Assembly: GCA_036389335.1 (NCBI GenBank)
Contig: DASVQC010000085.1
Span: 1-64,000 of the forward strand
Length of the DNA: 64,000 nucleotides
From: JAIVGV01 sp036389335
GTDB lineage: Bacteria; Acidobacteriota; Blastocatellia; Pyrinomonadales; Pyrinomonadaceae
Reading direction: 5' to 3'
Made by a program: the position numbers and the translations under genes. Shown one piece after another: positions 1-7,573 of this stretch (its first letter is position 1; the number at the start of each line of letters is the position of its first letter). Below the pieces are notes generated by a model, which saw nothing but the letters and a program-made list of their open reading frames with translations, was not told where the DNA came from and ran no database searches.

Positions 1-52
1 CGCCGGCGCCGTTCTCCGCGGCGCGCTTCAAAGCTTCGTAGACTCTGCCCAT
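1..52 (-). CDS. Tyrosine autokinase of the EPS system (N-terminal 17 codons only)
   Basis: The window edge cuts this gene; only the first codons, read leftwards from an ATG at 52-50, are present. They encode MGRVYEALKRAAENGAG, which resembles the N-terminus of CpsD/CapB-type bacterial tyrosine kinases found next to Wzz and the AAA ATPase in exosortase/EPS loci. The ATG directly abuts the TAA stop of the upstream ATPase gene, so the two are almost certainly co-transcribed and translationally coupled. The role would be control of polymer length and export through cycles of autophosphorylation together with the Wzz-like protein. Assignment rests on the short N-terminus plus context, so it is only moderately secure. 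Confidence 0.55.
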   Translation of the reverse strand, partial: MGRVYEALKRAAENGAG

Positions 53-1102
53 TTACCTGTCCCCCATCGCGTCCCAGCGCCGGAACGCCGCGCCGATGTC
101 GTTCACGTCGAAGGTGCGCGGCACCTCCCGCTCGATCTCGCGCGCGGCGCGCGCCGTCGCGCCGTTCGATCCCTCGCCGTCGCCGTTGCCGTTCTCGCCG
201 TTGCCCGCCGACCAGAGCTCGGCGCGACCGCGCGCGTCGAAAATTCTCGCGGGGCCTTCGCGCTCGTCCGCGCCGGGGCGGCCCGAGGCGGAGCGCGGCA
301 GCATGTCGAAGGTGTCGGCGACCTCCTCGATGATGGCGCGCGTCACGGTCGGCTCGCCCGCGGCGTAGCCGGCGAGCAGCGCGTTGTCGCAGAGGTTGTT
401 GATCTGGCGCGGGATGCCCTCGGAGCAGCGGAAGACGTAATCGAGCGCCGACTGCGTGAACACGTCGGTGCGCTGCGCGCCGGCGGTCACGAGCCGCGAC
501 TTGACGTACTTCTCCGTCTCCTCGATGTTCGGCAGCGGCTTGATCTCGCAGCGCAAGGCGACGCGCTGCTTGAGCTGCCGGAGTTCGGGGTTGTTCAAGA
601 CCTCGCGCAGCTCGGGCTGGCCCGTGAGGACGATCTGCAAGAGCTTGGCCGAGTCGGACTCGAAGTTCGACATCAGGCGAATCTCTTCGAGCACGGAGGT
701 CGAGAGGCCGTGCGCCTCGTCGATGATGAGCACGGTGCGCAGGCCCCGCTCGTGGCGCGACTCCAAGACTTTGCCGAGCTTGAAGAGGAGATCGGACTTG
801 TTCTCCCACTCGTCCACGCCGAGGACGCGCGTCACGTGCTGGTAGAACTCGGGGACGGTGAGCCGCGGGTTGAAGATGTAGCCGACGAGGACGGTGCGGT
901 CGAGCCGCTGCATCATCCAGCGCAGGATCGTGGTCTTGCCCGTGCCGACCTCGCCCGTCACGACGATGAGCCCCTTGCCGCTCTCGATGCCGTAGTGCAG
1001 GTTCGCCATCGCCTCCGTGTGCGAGGGCGTGAAGTAGATGAAGCGCGGATCGGGCGTCAGCGCGAACGGCAACTCCCTGAGACCGTAGAACTCTTTGTAC
1101 AT
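53..1102 (-). CDS. ExeA/GspA-type AAA ATPase of the exosortase/EPS system
   Basis: A 349-aa cytoplasmic ATPase. Walker A (GEVGTGKTT) lies near residues 50-58 and Walker B with the DEAH-like acidic pair (LIIDEAH) near 125-131. The N-terminus (YGLRELPFALTPDPRF) is characteristic of the ExeA-like ATPases that accompany polysaccharide export and PEP-CTERM/exosortase loci. The last 90 residues are a low-complexity, Gly/Glu-rich extension ending in FRRWDAMGDR. It is preceded by the Wzz-like gene and followed without a gap by the tyrosine kinase gene. Its role in these systems is thought to be energising or positioning the export machinery at the inner membrane; that is family knowledge, not visible here. 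Start ATG at 1102 fits the family N-terminus. Confidence 0.88.
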   Translation of the reverse strand: MYKEFYGLRELPFALTPDPRFIYFTPSHTEAMANLHYGIESGKGLIVVTGEVGTGKTTILRWMMQRLDRTVLVGYIFNPRLTVPEFYQHVTRVLGVDEWENKSDLLFKLGKVLESRHERGLRTVLIIDEAHGLSTSVLEEIRLMSNFESDSAKLLQIVLTGQPELREVLNNPELRQLKQRVALRCEIKPLPNIEETEKYVKSRLVTAGAQRTDVFTQSALDYVFRCSEGIPRQINNLCDNALLAGYAAGEPTVTRAIIEEVADTFDMLPRSASGRPGADEREGPARIFDARGRAELWSAGNGENGNGDGEGSNGATARAAREIEREVPRTFDVNDIGAAFRRWDAMGDR

Positions 1103-1178
1103 AGCTGCTAGCCGTTAGCCGTTAGCTGTCCGCCTTTCGGTTCGGCCGAGAGCCGATGGCCGGCGGCCAACGGACTCC
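1103..1178. repeat. Intergenic tandem-heptamer array
   Basis: The whole gap between the Wzz-like gene stop and the ATPase start is short-word repeat. The plus strand shows TAGCCGT TAGCCGT TAGCTGT near 1110-1130 and a second set (GCCGATG GCCGGCG GCCAACG) near 1152-1172. The unit length is seven bases, as in the gaps at 2802, 52604, 56622 and 61044, but the words differ. Pairing between the two sets is weaker here than at the other sites. Confidence 0.6.
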
Positions 1179-2801
1179 TTAAGCTCCCAGTATCTCGAAG
1201 ACGTGCGTCAGCTTGAGCAGCAGCGCCAGCACGGGGGCGCTGATGACGGTGGCGACGACGCCGGCGAAGGCGAGCGCGGCGCGGCGCACCTTGCGGCGGC
1301 GCTCCTCGCGCGGCGTCAGCAGTTCGGGCACGGAGACGAGGACGGGCAAAGAGGTGTAGTGGCGCGCGTCCTCGACCGTCTGGATGGTCAACAGCCGCGG
1401 GACTTCGAAGGCGGCGGCGAACAGGAGGCCGAGGCCGAGGCCGAGCCCGAGCCCGAGCATCATCAGCATCGGGCGCTTCGGGGCGATCGGCTTTTCGGGG
1501 AACGAGGCGGGGTCGATGACCCTGATCGTCTCGCCCTGCGCCGACTTCGAGGCCTCCGCCGAGAGGGACGCGCCCTGCTGCTTCTTGAGCAGGTCGTCGT
1601 AGGCCCCCTTCTTCGTCTGGTACTCGCGGTCGAGCGCCGACAGGCCGACCTCGGCGGCGGGCACGCGGTTGATGCGCGCGCTGATGTCGGCGATGCCCGC
1701 GCGCGTCTCGGCGAGCAGCTTCTCCTGGCGCGCGATCTCGCTCTGCGCGAACTGGAGCTGCGACCTGTAGGTCATGCTGCCCGTGTCGACGCGCTTTTCG
1801 AGCCGCGCCTTCTTCTCCGCGATCTTCTCCTTCCAGTCGTCGAGCAGCCGCTGCTTCTGCTTCTTGACGGCCTCCAGCTCCTTCTGCTTCGCCAACACGT
1901 CCGGGTTCTTCGGTCGCAGGCCCGCGGCGAGCATGGCCTGAATCTCCGACTCGAAGTGCGACTCCTGGCCCGAGAGGTCGGCCCACGCCAGCGTCGTCTT
2001 CGGATCGGTGGCGTTGTCGGCCACGTCCTCGATGGCGACCTGCGTGTTCTTCTCCGAGGCGGCGAGCTGCGTCGTCAGCATCGTCATCTGATCGCGCATC
2101 CGACCGATCTCGGTGATGTAAGCCTTCTGCTGCTCGTAGAGCCCGGAGAGCTGCTGCACGAGCGCGCTGGTGGACGACGGGAGGTTGGCGAGGTTCGACT
2201 TGAGGTATTCGAGGCGGCGCGCGTCGATGGCGTCGAGCTCTTCCTTCGTCGCCGCGACCTGCCGGTCGATGAACTCCTTGGTCTGGTTGGCGCTCTCGGA
2301 GACGACCTTCTCCTGCGCGTTCGTGTACTTCGAGGCGAGGTCGGAGGTGACGCGCTGCACGACGAGCGGGTCGGGCCCCTTGTAGGAGAGCTGGAAGCCG
2401 TTCGTGATGTCGTTGCGGCTCTGGTTCAGATTGATCTGGATGTCCCTCTTCTTCATCAGCTCGACGAGCATCTCCATCGGCTCGCCGCGGCGGCGCTCCG
2501 CCGCGTAGAGGTTGTAGTTGATGATCATCGGCTCCAGCGACGAGCGGCTCAAGACCTCCTGCGCGATGTTGTTGATGCGGATCGTCAGATCGTCCTCGGA
2601 GAGCTTCGGGATGATCCCGCCGGTCAGCGAGGAGGGGCGCACGGTCAAGAGCGTCGTCGACTGGTAGACGTTCGGCAGCCGCCAGACGACCGCCGCGACG
2701 GCGAAGAAGACCGAGACCGCGGGCAGCAGGATCATCCACTTGCGCCGCCACAGAATCCGCCCGTACTCGGCTGGCTTGCGCTGTCGAAATTCGGTGCTCA
2801 T
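1179..2801 (-). CDS. Wzz-type polysaccharide chain-length determinant (GNVR family)
   Basis: A 540-aa inner-membrane protein of the polysaccharide co-polymerase family. The N-terminus is YGRILWRRKWMILLPAVSVF, a basic stretch leading into TM1 (about residues 22-42). A periplasmic domain of some 380 residues with long coiled-coil segments follows, then a Gly/Leu-rich TM near 440-465 and a further hydrophobic stretch in the last 35 residues. The XrtA-associated Wzz family has this extended C-terminus. The start was placed at 2801 (MSTEFRQRKPAEYG) because GGAG sits eight bases upstream; an upstream in-frame extension to 2876 runs through repeat sequence and is unlikely to be translated. It acts with the kinase downstream to set chain length. 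Confidence 0.9.
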   Translation of the reverse strand: MSTEFRQRKPAEYGRILWRRKWMILLPAVSVFFAVAAVVWRLPNVYQSTTLLTVRPSSLTGGIIPKLSEDDLTIRINNIAQEVLSRSSLEPMIINYNLYAAERRRGEPMEMLVELMKKRDIQINLNQSRNDITNGFQLSYKGPDPLVVQRVTSDLASKYTNAQEKVVSESANQTKEFIDRQVAATKEELDAIDARRLEYLKSNLANLPSSTSALVQQLSGLYEQQKAYITEIGRMRDQMTMLTTQLAASEKNTQVAIEDVADNATDPKTTLAWADLSGQESHFESEIQAMLAAGLRPKNPDVLAKQKELEAVKKQKQRLLDDWKEKIAEKKARLEKRVDTGSMTYRSQLQFAQSEIARQEKLLAETRAGIADISARINRVPAAEVGLSALDREYQTKKGAYDDLLKKQQGASLSAEASKSAQGETIRVIDPASFPEKPIAPKRPMLMMLGLGLGLGLGLLFAAAFEVPRLLTIQTVEDARHYTSLPVLVSVPELLTPREERRRKVRRAALAFAGVVATVISAPVLALLLKLTHVFEILGA

Positions 2802-2937
2802 CACTACTCCATTGCGGATTTCGGATGGCGGGACGCGGATCGAAACCCGGCCTGCCGCCACCAAACCCGCGTTCAAATCTCAACCTTCGGAAGCGGCCCT
2901 TGAAAATCCGCGATCCGAAATCGGCATTCCGCAATCG
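2802..2937. repeat. Intergenic heptamer palindrome
   Basis: The gap between the TPR lipoprotein stop and the Wzz-like start carries tandem seven-base words in two opposed arms. The left arm near 2811-2833 reads TTGCGGA TTTCGGA TGGCGGG. The right arm near 2900-2935 reads AATCCGC GATCCGA AATCGGC ATTCCGC AATCGC, whose complement is the same kind of word. The arms could pair imperfectly in RNA. Confidence 0.65.
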
Positions 2938-5334
2938 CTAAAGGGTGGCGAGCGCGCGCCGCGCCTCCTCGGCCTGCGCGGGCGTCAGCGCCTTGCCGCC
3001 GCCGGCGGCGAGCGCCTGCTGCAACTGCTGGCGGGCCTCCGCCCTGCGCCCCGCCGCGGCCAGCGCCTGACCGAGGTGCGCGCGGTAGGAGGGGCTGTCG
3101 GAGCCCTTCGCCTGCGCGCGCGCCACGGCCCTCTGCAACTGATCGACGGCGGCGGTGCTCAGCCCCTTCTTGAAGTAGACCCAGCCCAGAGTGTCGGCGA
3201 AGCCCGGCTCGTCCGGGAACTTCTGCACGACGCCCTGCGCGAGGCGCATCGCCTCGTCGAGGTTGCCGCCGCCGTGCTCGGCGTAGTTCCACGCGAGGTT
3301 GTTGGCGGAGAAGATGTCGTCGGGGTGGATGGTCAGGGCCTTGCGGTACGACTCGTTCGCCTTCTCGTAGTTCTGCCGCTTGTCTTCGATCATGCCCATG
3401 ATGACGTGCGGCCCGGGGTCGTCGGGCCGCTTCGCCGCCCACTCGCGCAAAGACGCGATGGCCTCGTCGGGGTGGTTCGTGTTGATGTAGAGCGCGGCGA
3501 GGGAGTTGAAGGCCGGGACGAAGTTGCCGTCGAGTTCGAGCGCGCGGCGCATCTCGCCCTCCGCGCCCTTGGCGTCGAACTGCCGACCGTAAATCTGCCC
3601 CTTGAGGAAGTGCAGGGGCGCGCTGTCCTGCTTGACGGCGAGCGCGGAGTCGACGCGCGCGTGGGCCTTGTCGAACTCCTTCTGCGCGGCGTAGAGGTTG
3701 ACGAGGCCGTTGAGCGCGTCGAAGTTCGTCGCGTCGAGCTGGAGGGCGCGCTCGTAGTGCTGCATGGCCTCGTCGCGCTTGCCCTCGTTGGCGGCGATGG
3801 CCCCGAGGTTGGTGTGCGAGGCGGGAGAGTTCGGGAGCAGGTCGCGCGCGGCGGTGAAGTCGGCGCGGGCGGCGGCGAGGTTCTTGAGCTGCGCCTGCGC
3901 CGAGCCGCGCGCGGTCAGCGCCTTCGCCCGCAGCTCGTTCATCATCGCGGGCGTGACGCGCCCGTCCGCCGTCGCGTGGCCGAACTTCTCGACCAGATCG
4001 TTCGACTGCCGGAGCGCCGCCTGCCAGTCGCCCGCGGCGAGGTTGATCTGCAACTGCAGGAGCTTGGCCGGGATGTAGTCGGGGTAGAACTTTTCGAGGT
4101 CGCCGGCGAAGACGCGCGCCTGCTCGATCTGGTTGAGGCGCACGTTGGCGTCGGCCATGTAGTAGAGCCCGGCCTGATCCCTCGGCTCCTGCTTCAAGAC
4201 CTGCTTCAAGTCCTCGACGGCCTCCTTCACCTGCGCGCCGCCGTTCATCCTCACGCGCGCGCGCAGCAGCAGGGCCTGCTTGTCGTTCGGGTTCTTCTTC
4301 AGCACCTCGGCGGCCTGCGCCGCCGCGCCCGCCGCGTCGCCCTTCTGCATCAGCAGCTCGCCGAGGCGGTAGCGCGCCTGCGTGTAGTCGGGGAAGTTAT
4401 TGATCGTCTCCTGGAAGGCGCGCGCCGCGTCGTCCGTGCGACCGATCTGCGAGTAGAAGTCGCCGAGGACGGCGCTGCCTTCGGGCTTGCCCGCGTCGAG
4501 GGCGGCGAAGGCGCGCGCGGCCTGCTCGGCGCGGTCGAACTGCTTCTGCTGGATGTAGAAGCTGACGAGCGTGCGGTGCGCCTCGCGGTTCTGCGCGTCG
4601 ACCTCGACGGCGCGGCGGAACTGCTCCTCCGCCTTGTCCAACCGGTTCTGCTGGACGAAGAAGCGCGCGTATTCGAGGTGCGCGAGCGAGGAGCGGTCGT
4701 CGATCTGGATCGCGCGCTGGTAAAGCTCTTCGGCCTTCGCGGCGTCGCCCGTCTGGCGGTAGTAGAGCGCGAGCCCCATCAACGACTCGACGCGCTGCGG
4801 GTTGAGCGAGAGGGCCTTGGTCAGCTCGCCGAGCGAGCCCTGGCGGTCGCCCGCGGCGAAGAGGATGGTGCCCTTGAGGATGTGCCCCTCGATGTTGTTC
4901 GGGTCTTTCTGCAAGACCTCTTCGGCGAGTCGCGTCGCCTCTTCCTTCGCCTTCGTGTCGTGGCTCTGCTGGAAGGAGGCGATGTAGTAGTTGCCGAGGC
5001 GGACGCGCGCTTCGAGGTTGTTGGGGTCGAGCTGGATGGTGCGCTGCATCTCCTCGAACGCCTGCTGGAACTGGCTCGCGCCCTCGTAGGCGCGCGCCAA
5101 GCCCCAGTGGGCCTGCGCCGCGCGGTCGTCGATCTGGACGGCGTTGCGGAATTCGAGCGCCGCGTCCTGAAACTTCTTCTCTTTGAGGTAGGCGTCGCCG
5201 CGGCTGAGGTGTTCGGCCTTCGCCTTTTCGGGATCGGAGCACGCGGTCGCGCCCCCCAGCAGCGCGAGCGCGGCGAGCAGGAAGGGGAGGAAACCCCGGC
5301 GTGCGCCGGGGCGTTGGCACTCTTGTCGATTCAT
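2938..5334 (-). CDS. Large TPR-repeat lipoprotein of the PEP-CTERM/EPS system
   Basis: A 798-aa protein built almost entirely of tetratricopeptide repeats; sequences such as AHWGLARAYEGASQFQQAFE and its many relatives recur about every 34 residues. The N-terminus is basic, then hydrophobic, then LLGGATAC, giving a plausible lipobox with Cys32, so it is probably an outer-membrane lipoprotein facing the periplasm. Long TPR lipoproteins next to exosortase genes form a recognised family (PEP-CTERM system TPR-repeat lipoprotein). TPR scaffolds in other polymer systems (AlgK, PgaA, BcsC) help carry the polymer to the outer-membrane exit; a similar role is inferred. Start chosen at ATG 5334 because it gives the lipoprotein signal; an upstream ATG at 5388 would add 18 non-hydrophobic residues. 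Confidence 0.87.
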   Translation of the reverse strand: MNRQECQRPGARRGFLPFLLAALALLGGATACSDPEKAKAEHLSRGDAYLKEKKFQDAALEFRNAVQIDDRAAQAHWGLARAYEGASQFQQAFEEMQRTIQLDPNNLEARVRLGNYYIASFQQSHDTKAKEEATRLAEEVLQKDPNNIEGHILKGTILFAAGDRQGSLGELTKALSLNPQRVESLMGLALYYRQTGDAAKAEELYQRAIQIDDRSSLAHLEYARFFVQQNRLDKAEEQFRRAVEVDAQNREAHRTLVSFYIQQKQFDRAEQAARAFAALDAGKPEGSAVLGDFYSQIGRTDDAARAFQETINNFPDYTQARYRLGELLMQKGDAAGAAAQAAEVLKKNPNDKQALLLRARVRMNGGAQVKEAVEDLKQVLKQEPRDQAGLYYMADANVRLNQIEQARVFAGDLEKFYPDYIPAKLLQLQINLAAGDWQAALRQSNDLVEKFGHATADGRVTPAMMNELRAKALTARGSAQAQLKNLAAARADFTAARDLLPNSPASHTNLGAIAANEGKRDEAMQHYERALQLDATNFDALNGLVNLYAAQKEFDKAHARVDSALAVKQDSAPLHFLKGQIYGRQFDAKGAEGEMRRALELDGNFVPAFNSLAALYINTNHPDEAIASLREWAAKRPDDPGPHVIMGMIEDKRQNYEKANESYRKALTIHPDDIFSANNLAWNYAEHGGGNLDEAMRLAQGVVQKFPDEPGFADTLGWVYFKKGLSTAAVDQLQRAVARAQAKGSDSPSYRAHLGQALAAAGRRAEARQQLQQALAAGGGKALTPAQAEEARRALATL

Positions 5335-5592
5335 CTGTTTCGGAAAACTCCCCGCGCCCCCTGACTCTTCACGCGCGCTCCGGGGCAACGGCGCGCGCGC
5401 GAATCATCCGGGGTCACGTCTCTTCGTGTACGTCCTGACCTTAAGGCCGCCGGGGCAACCGGCGGCGTGAGTCTCCGCTGGAAAAGATACTCATAATCCC
5501 GGCTTCATTCCGTTTTTTCTGGGGATTTGAAAGGCGGGTCGGCGGCCCACAACAATCTTAACCCACGGGTAGCCGGGCGCGCCACACCTTTC
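5335..5592. other. Gap between epsI and the TPR lipoprotein gene; no gene seen
   Basis: About 258 bases between two minus-strand genes. It holds GC-rich stretches and an AT-richer part near 5480-5530 that could carry the promoter of the lipoprotein gene, but no box pair matches well. No heptamer array like the neighbouring gaps is visible. Confidence 0.4.
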
Positions 5593-6255
5593 TCAGTCGG
5601 GGACGAAATCCGGGAGGTGGGGCGCGGCTTGCGCGGCGAGGTCGGTGGCGGTGCGCAGGGCCGCCGCCTCGTCGCCCTCAAACGGGACCATCACGCGCAC
5701 CATCGCGCCGTCGGAGCGGCGGCGCTTGAGGCTGTCGATGACGGTGTAGACTTTGCCCCAGTACTCGCTCGCCACGGCGCGCCCGCGCCCCTGATACCAG
5801 TAGAGGAGGAGCTGGTGGCTGTCGCCGTTCTCGACGATGTAGCGGTTCGCCTCGAAGGGCGCGCCGCCGCCCGCGGGCGTGATGTGGATGACGCCGGGCT
5901 CGCGCATCGTCCAGCCCGCGCCGGGCAGGCAGTTGAGCGGGCTGTGGTAGGTCGCGCCGCTGCGCTGCGTCGCGTAGTAGCCGACGTAGAAATTCGCCGA
6001 GCGCCCTTCGGCGTTCTCGTAGTCGCGCGCGACGTAGTCGTCGGCCCGCAAGACCTGCTCCACGTCCGCCGCGAAACGCTCGTCCGCGCCGCGCTGCCGC
6101 CACGCGCCGAGCTGCTGCGGGAACTCGGCGAGCGCGCGCCGCTCGACGTGCGCCTCGCCCGAGCGTTCCCAGACGTTGACCACCGCGCCGCCCGCGACGA
6201 GCAGCGCGAGCATGGCCCAGAAATGCCACCCGCGCGATCCCGTGTTCGACTTCAT
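5593..6255 (-). CDS. epsI: EpsI-family exosortase-associated protein
   Basis: A 220-aa protein with an N-terminal membrane anchor (WHFWAMLALLVAGGAVVNVW) and a periplasmic EpsI domain. Diagnostic stretches are YHSPLNCLPGAGW near residue 102 and YWYQGRGR near 151. EpsI domains accompany or are fused to exosortases; here it is a separate gene whose ATG overlaps the exosortase stop by four bases (ATGA), indicating coupling. The biochemical role is not settled in the literature; it is needed for EPS production in systems where EpsH/EpsI were first named. The length is typical of stand-alone EpsI. Confidence 0.9.
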   Translation of the reverse strand: MKSNTGSRGWHFWAMLALLVAGGAVVNVWERSGEAHVERRALAEFPQQLGAWRQRGADERFAADVEQVLRADDYVARDYENAEGRSANFYVGYYATQRSGATYHSPLNCLPGAGWTMREPGVIHITPAGGGAPFEANRYIVENGDSHQLLLYWYQGRGRAVASEYWGKVYTVIDSLKRRRSDGAMVRVMVPFEGDEAAALRTATDLAAQAAPHLPDFVPD

Positions 6256-7346
6256 GATCCTTCGGCCCCCCCCGCCGCCGCGTGCGTCACGCCCCCGCCG
6301 ACCGTCGCCGGTTCCGGCGCGACGACCGACGCCTCCGCGACGGCCTCGCCCTGCGCCGACGCGCCGCCCTTCCCTTGTGCCGCGCCCCCCCGCCTCGCGG
6401 CGAGGCGCGCGCGCCGGCTCTTACGCAGGGCGACGGCGTCGAGCAGCCACCCGAGCGCGAAGAGCAGGAGGAAGGCGACGATGTAGACGACCCAGCCGGA
6501 GAACTCGTGGAAGAACCCGTCGGCGACTTTGGTGCCGTAGTAGCGGGCGAGGATGCCCGTCCCGCTCACGCGCCCGGCGTTCGTGATGATCGCAATCGGC
6601 ACGGCGGAGAGCACGAGGGTGACCGAGCGCCACACGCCGTAGCTCCGCAGCCACGCGAAGCGCGGGCGAGCGCGCGCCCCTTCGTCGTTCGCGCCGTCCG
6701 CGCCGTCGTCCTTCGGGTACGAGAAGTAGGCGAAGACGACGGCGAGCGTGACGAGCGTCATCAGACTCCGGATGCCGCTGCACGCCTCGACCACTTCGAG
6801 CTTCTTCGGCGTCGAGGAGCCGAGCGTCATCAGCTCGATGACGTTGCCCTGCCGCAGGACGGGGATGTCGAAGAGCCGCATCGAGGCGACGGCGCAGCGC
6901 GAGGCGAAGATCTGCAGGGGGAAGGCGATCTGGTTGAAGATGATCGACGGGATCGGGATGGCGAGCAGCAGCAGGAGCAGCGGCACGAGCACCAGCCTGA
7001 GCAGCGCGAAGCCCCAGAAGTAGACGACCAGCCCGGCGGCGATGATGACGAGCGACGTGCGCTGCACGAACAGCTCCGCGCCCGCCGTCCCGGCGAGCAG
7101 CGCGAGCAGACCGCACACGACCCCGAGCGCGCCCCACGCGAGCGAGGGCCGCTTGGCGGCGCGAGCCAGCGCGTCGCGCTCCGACCAGAGGAGGTAGCCG
7201 ATGATGAAGGGGATGAGCAGCCCGTGCGAGTAGTTCTCGTCCTCCCACCAGAAGCGGCCCAGCTTGCCGAGCACCGAGACGTAGGTGAAGCCCAGCGCGG
7301 CGGTGATGAGCGCCGGCATCCATAAGTGTCGATACGAGACCGGCAT
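6252..7346 (-). CDS. Exosortase (PEP-CTERM sorting transpeptidase)
   Basis: A 364-aa multispanning membrane protein (about eight TMs) with all family landmarks. These are YSHGLLIPFIIGYLLW near residue 39, the catalytic Cys in VVEACSGIRSLM, the Arg in TNAGRVSGTG, and the His in FFHEFSGWVVY. The Cys-Arg-His set is that proposed for cleavage and transfer of PEP-CTERM proteins. A charged, low-complexity tail of about 60 residues follows the last TM. It is coupled to epsI by a 4-base overlap. A start ATG at 7346 was chosen; a TTG at 7367 would add seven residues, and neither has a convincing Shine-Dalgarno sequence. The substrate is likely the PEP-CTERM protein at 11538. Confidence 0.93.
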   Translation of the reverse strand: MPVSYRHLWMPALITAALGFTYVSVLGKLGRFWWEDENYSHGLLIPFIIGYLLWSERDALARAAKRPSLAWGALGVVCGLLALLAGTAGAELFVQRTSLVIIAAGLVVYFWGFALLRLVLVPLLLLLLAIPIPSIIFNQIAFPLQIFASRCAVASMRLFDIPVLRQGNVIELMTLGSSTPKKLEVVEACSGIRSLMTLVTLAVVFAYFSYPKDDGADGANDEGARARPRFAWLRSYGVWRSVTLVLSAVPIAIITNAGRVSGTGILARYYGTKVADGFFHEFSGWVVYIVAFLLLFALGWLLDAVALRKSRRARLAARRGGAAQGKGGASAQGEAVAEASVVAPEPATVGGGVTHAAAGGAEGS

Positions 7347-7517
7347 GGTGTTTGTTGAGTTTGACAATGCTTGGGCTGGCGTGACGGAGGAGCGCGGCGT
7401 CTTGCCGGATAATTATTTGCGCCGACGACTCTACGGGAGGTCGCCACTAGGCGCAGTGTAGCCTACCGACCGCGGCGCAGGCAAACGGGGAGGGGGCGGC
7501 GGGCGGCGGGAATCGAA

Positions 7518-7546
7518 GGGGCGGCGAGCACGAAGTTCGCCGCCCC
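7518..7546 (-). terminator. Strong GC hairpin after the discoidin-domain gene
   Basis: Downstream of the stop at 7574, reading leftwards, a perfect 10-bp stem (GGGGCGGCGA / TCGCCGCCCC) encloses a 9-base loop. There is no clean U-run, so it may stabilise the 3' end or act with Rho rather than as a classic intrinsic terminator. Confidence 0.45.
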
Positions 7547-7573
7547 CCGCCTAAGCCCTCTGTTTCTTTAACT

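Noticed and set aside
2740..5364. Very long open frame on the plus strand opposite the TPR lipoprotein gene
   Set aside because: It mirrors the high third-position GC of the real gene, is rich in Arg/Leu/Val/Gly without domains, and the opposite strand has a clear lipoprotein with TPR repeats. Similar antisense frames exist opposite many other genes here.
7460..7517. GEMM-like GGCAAACG stretch on the plus strand
   Set aside because: There is no ACGCAAAGCC and no GNRA-capped stem after it, and no plus-strand gene follows.
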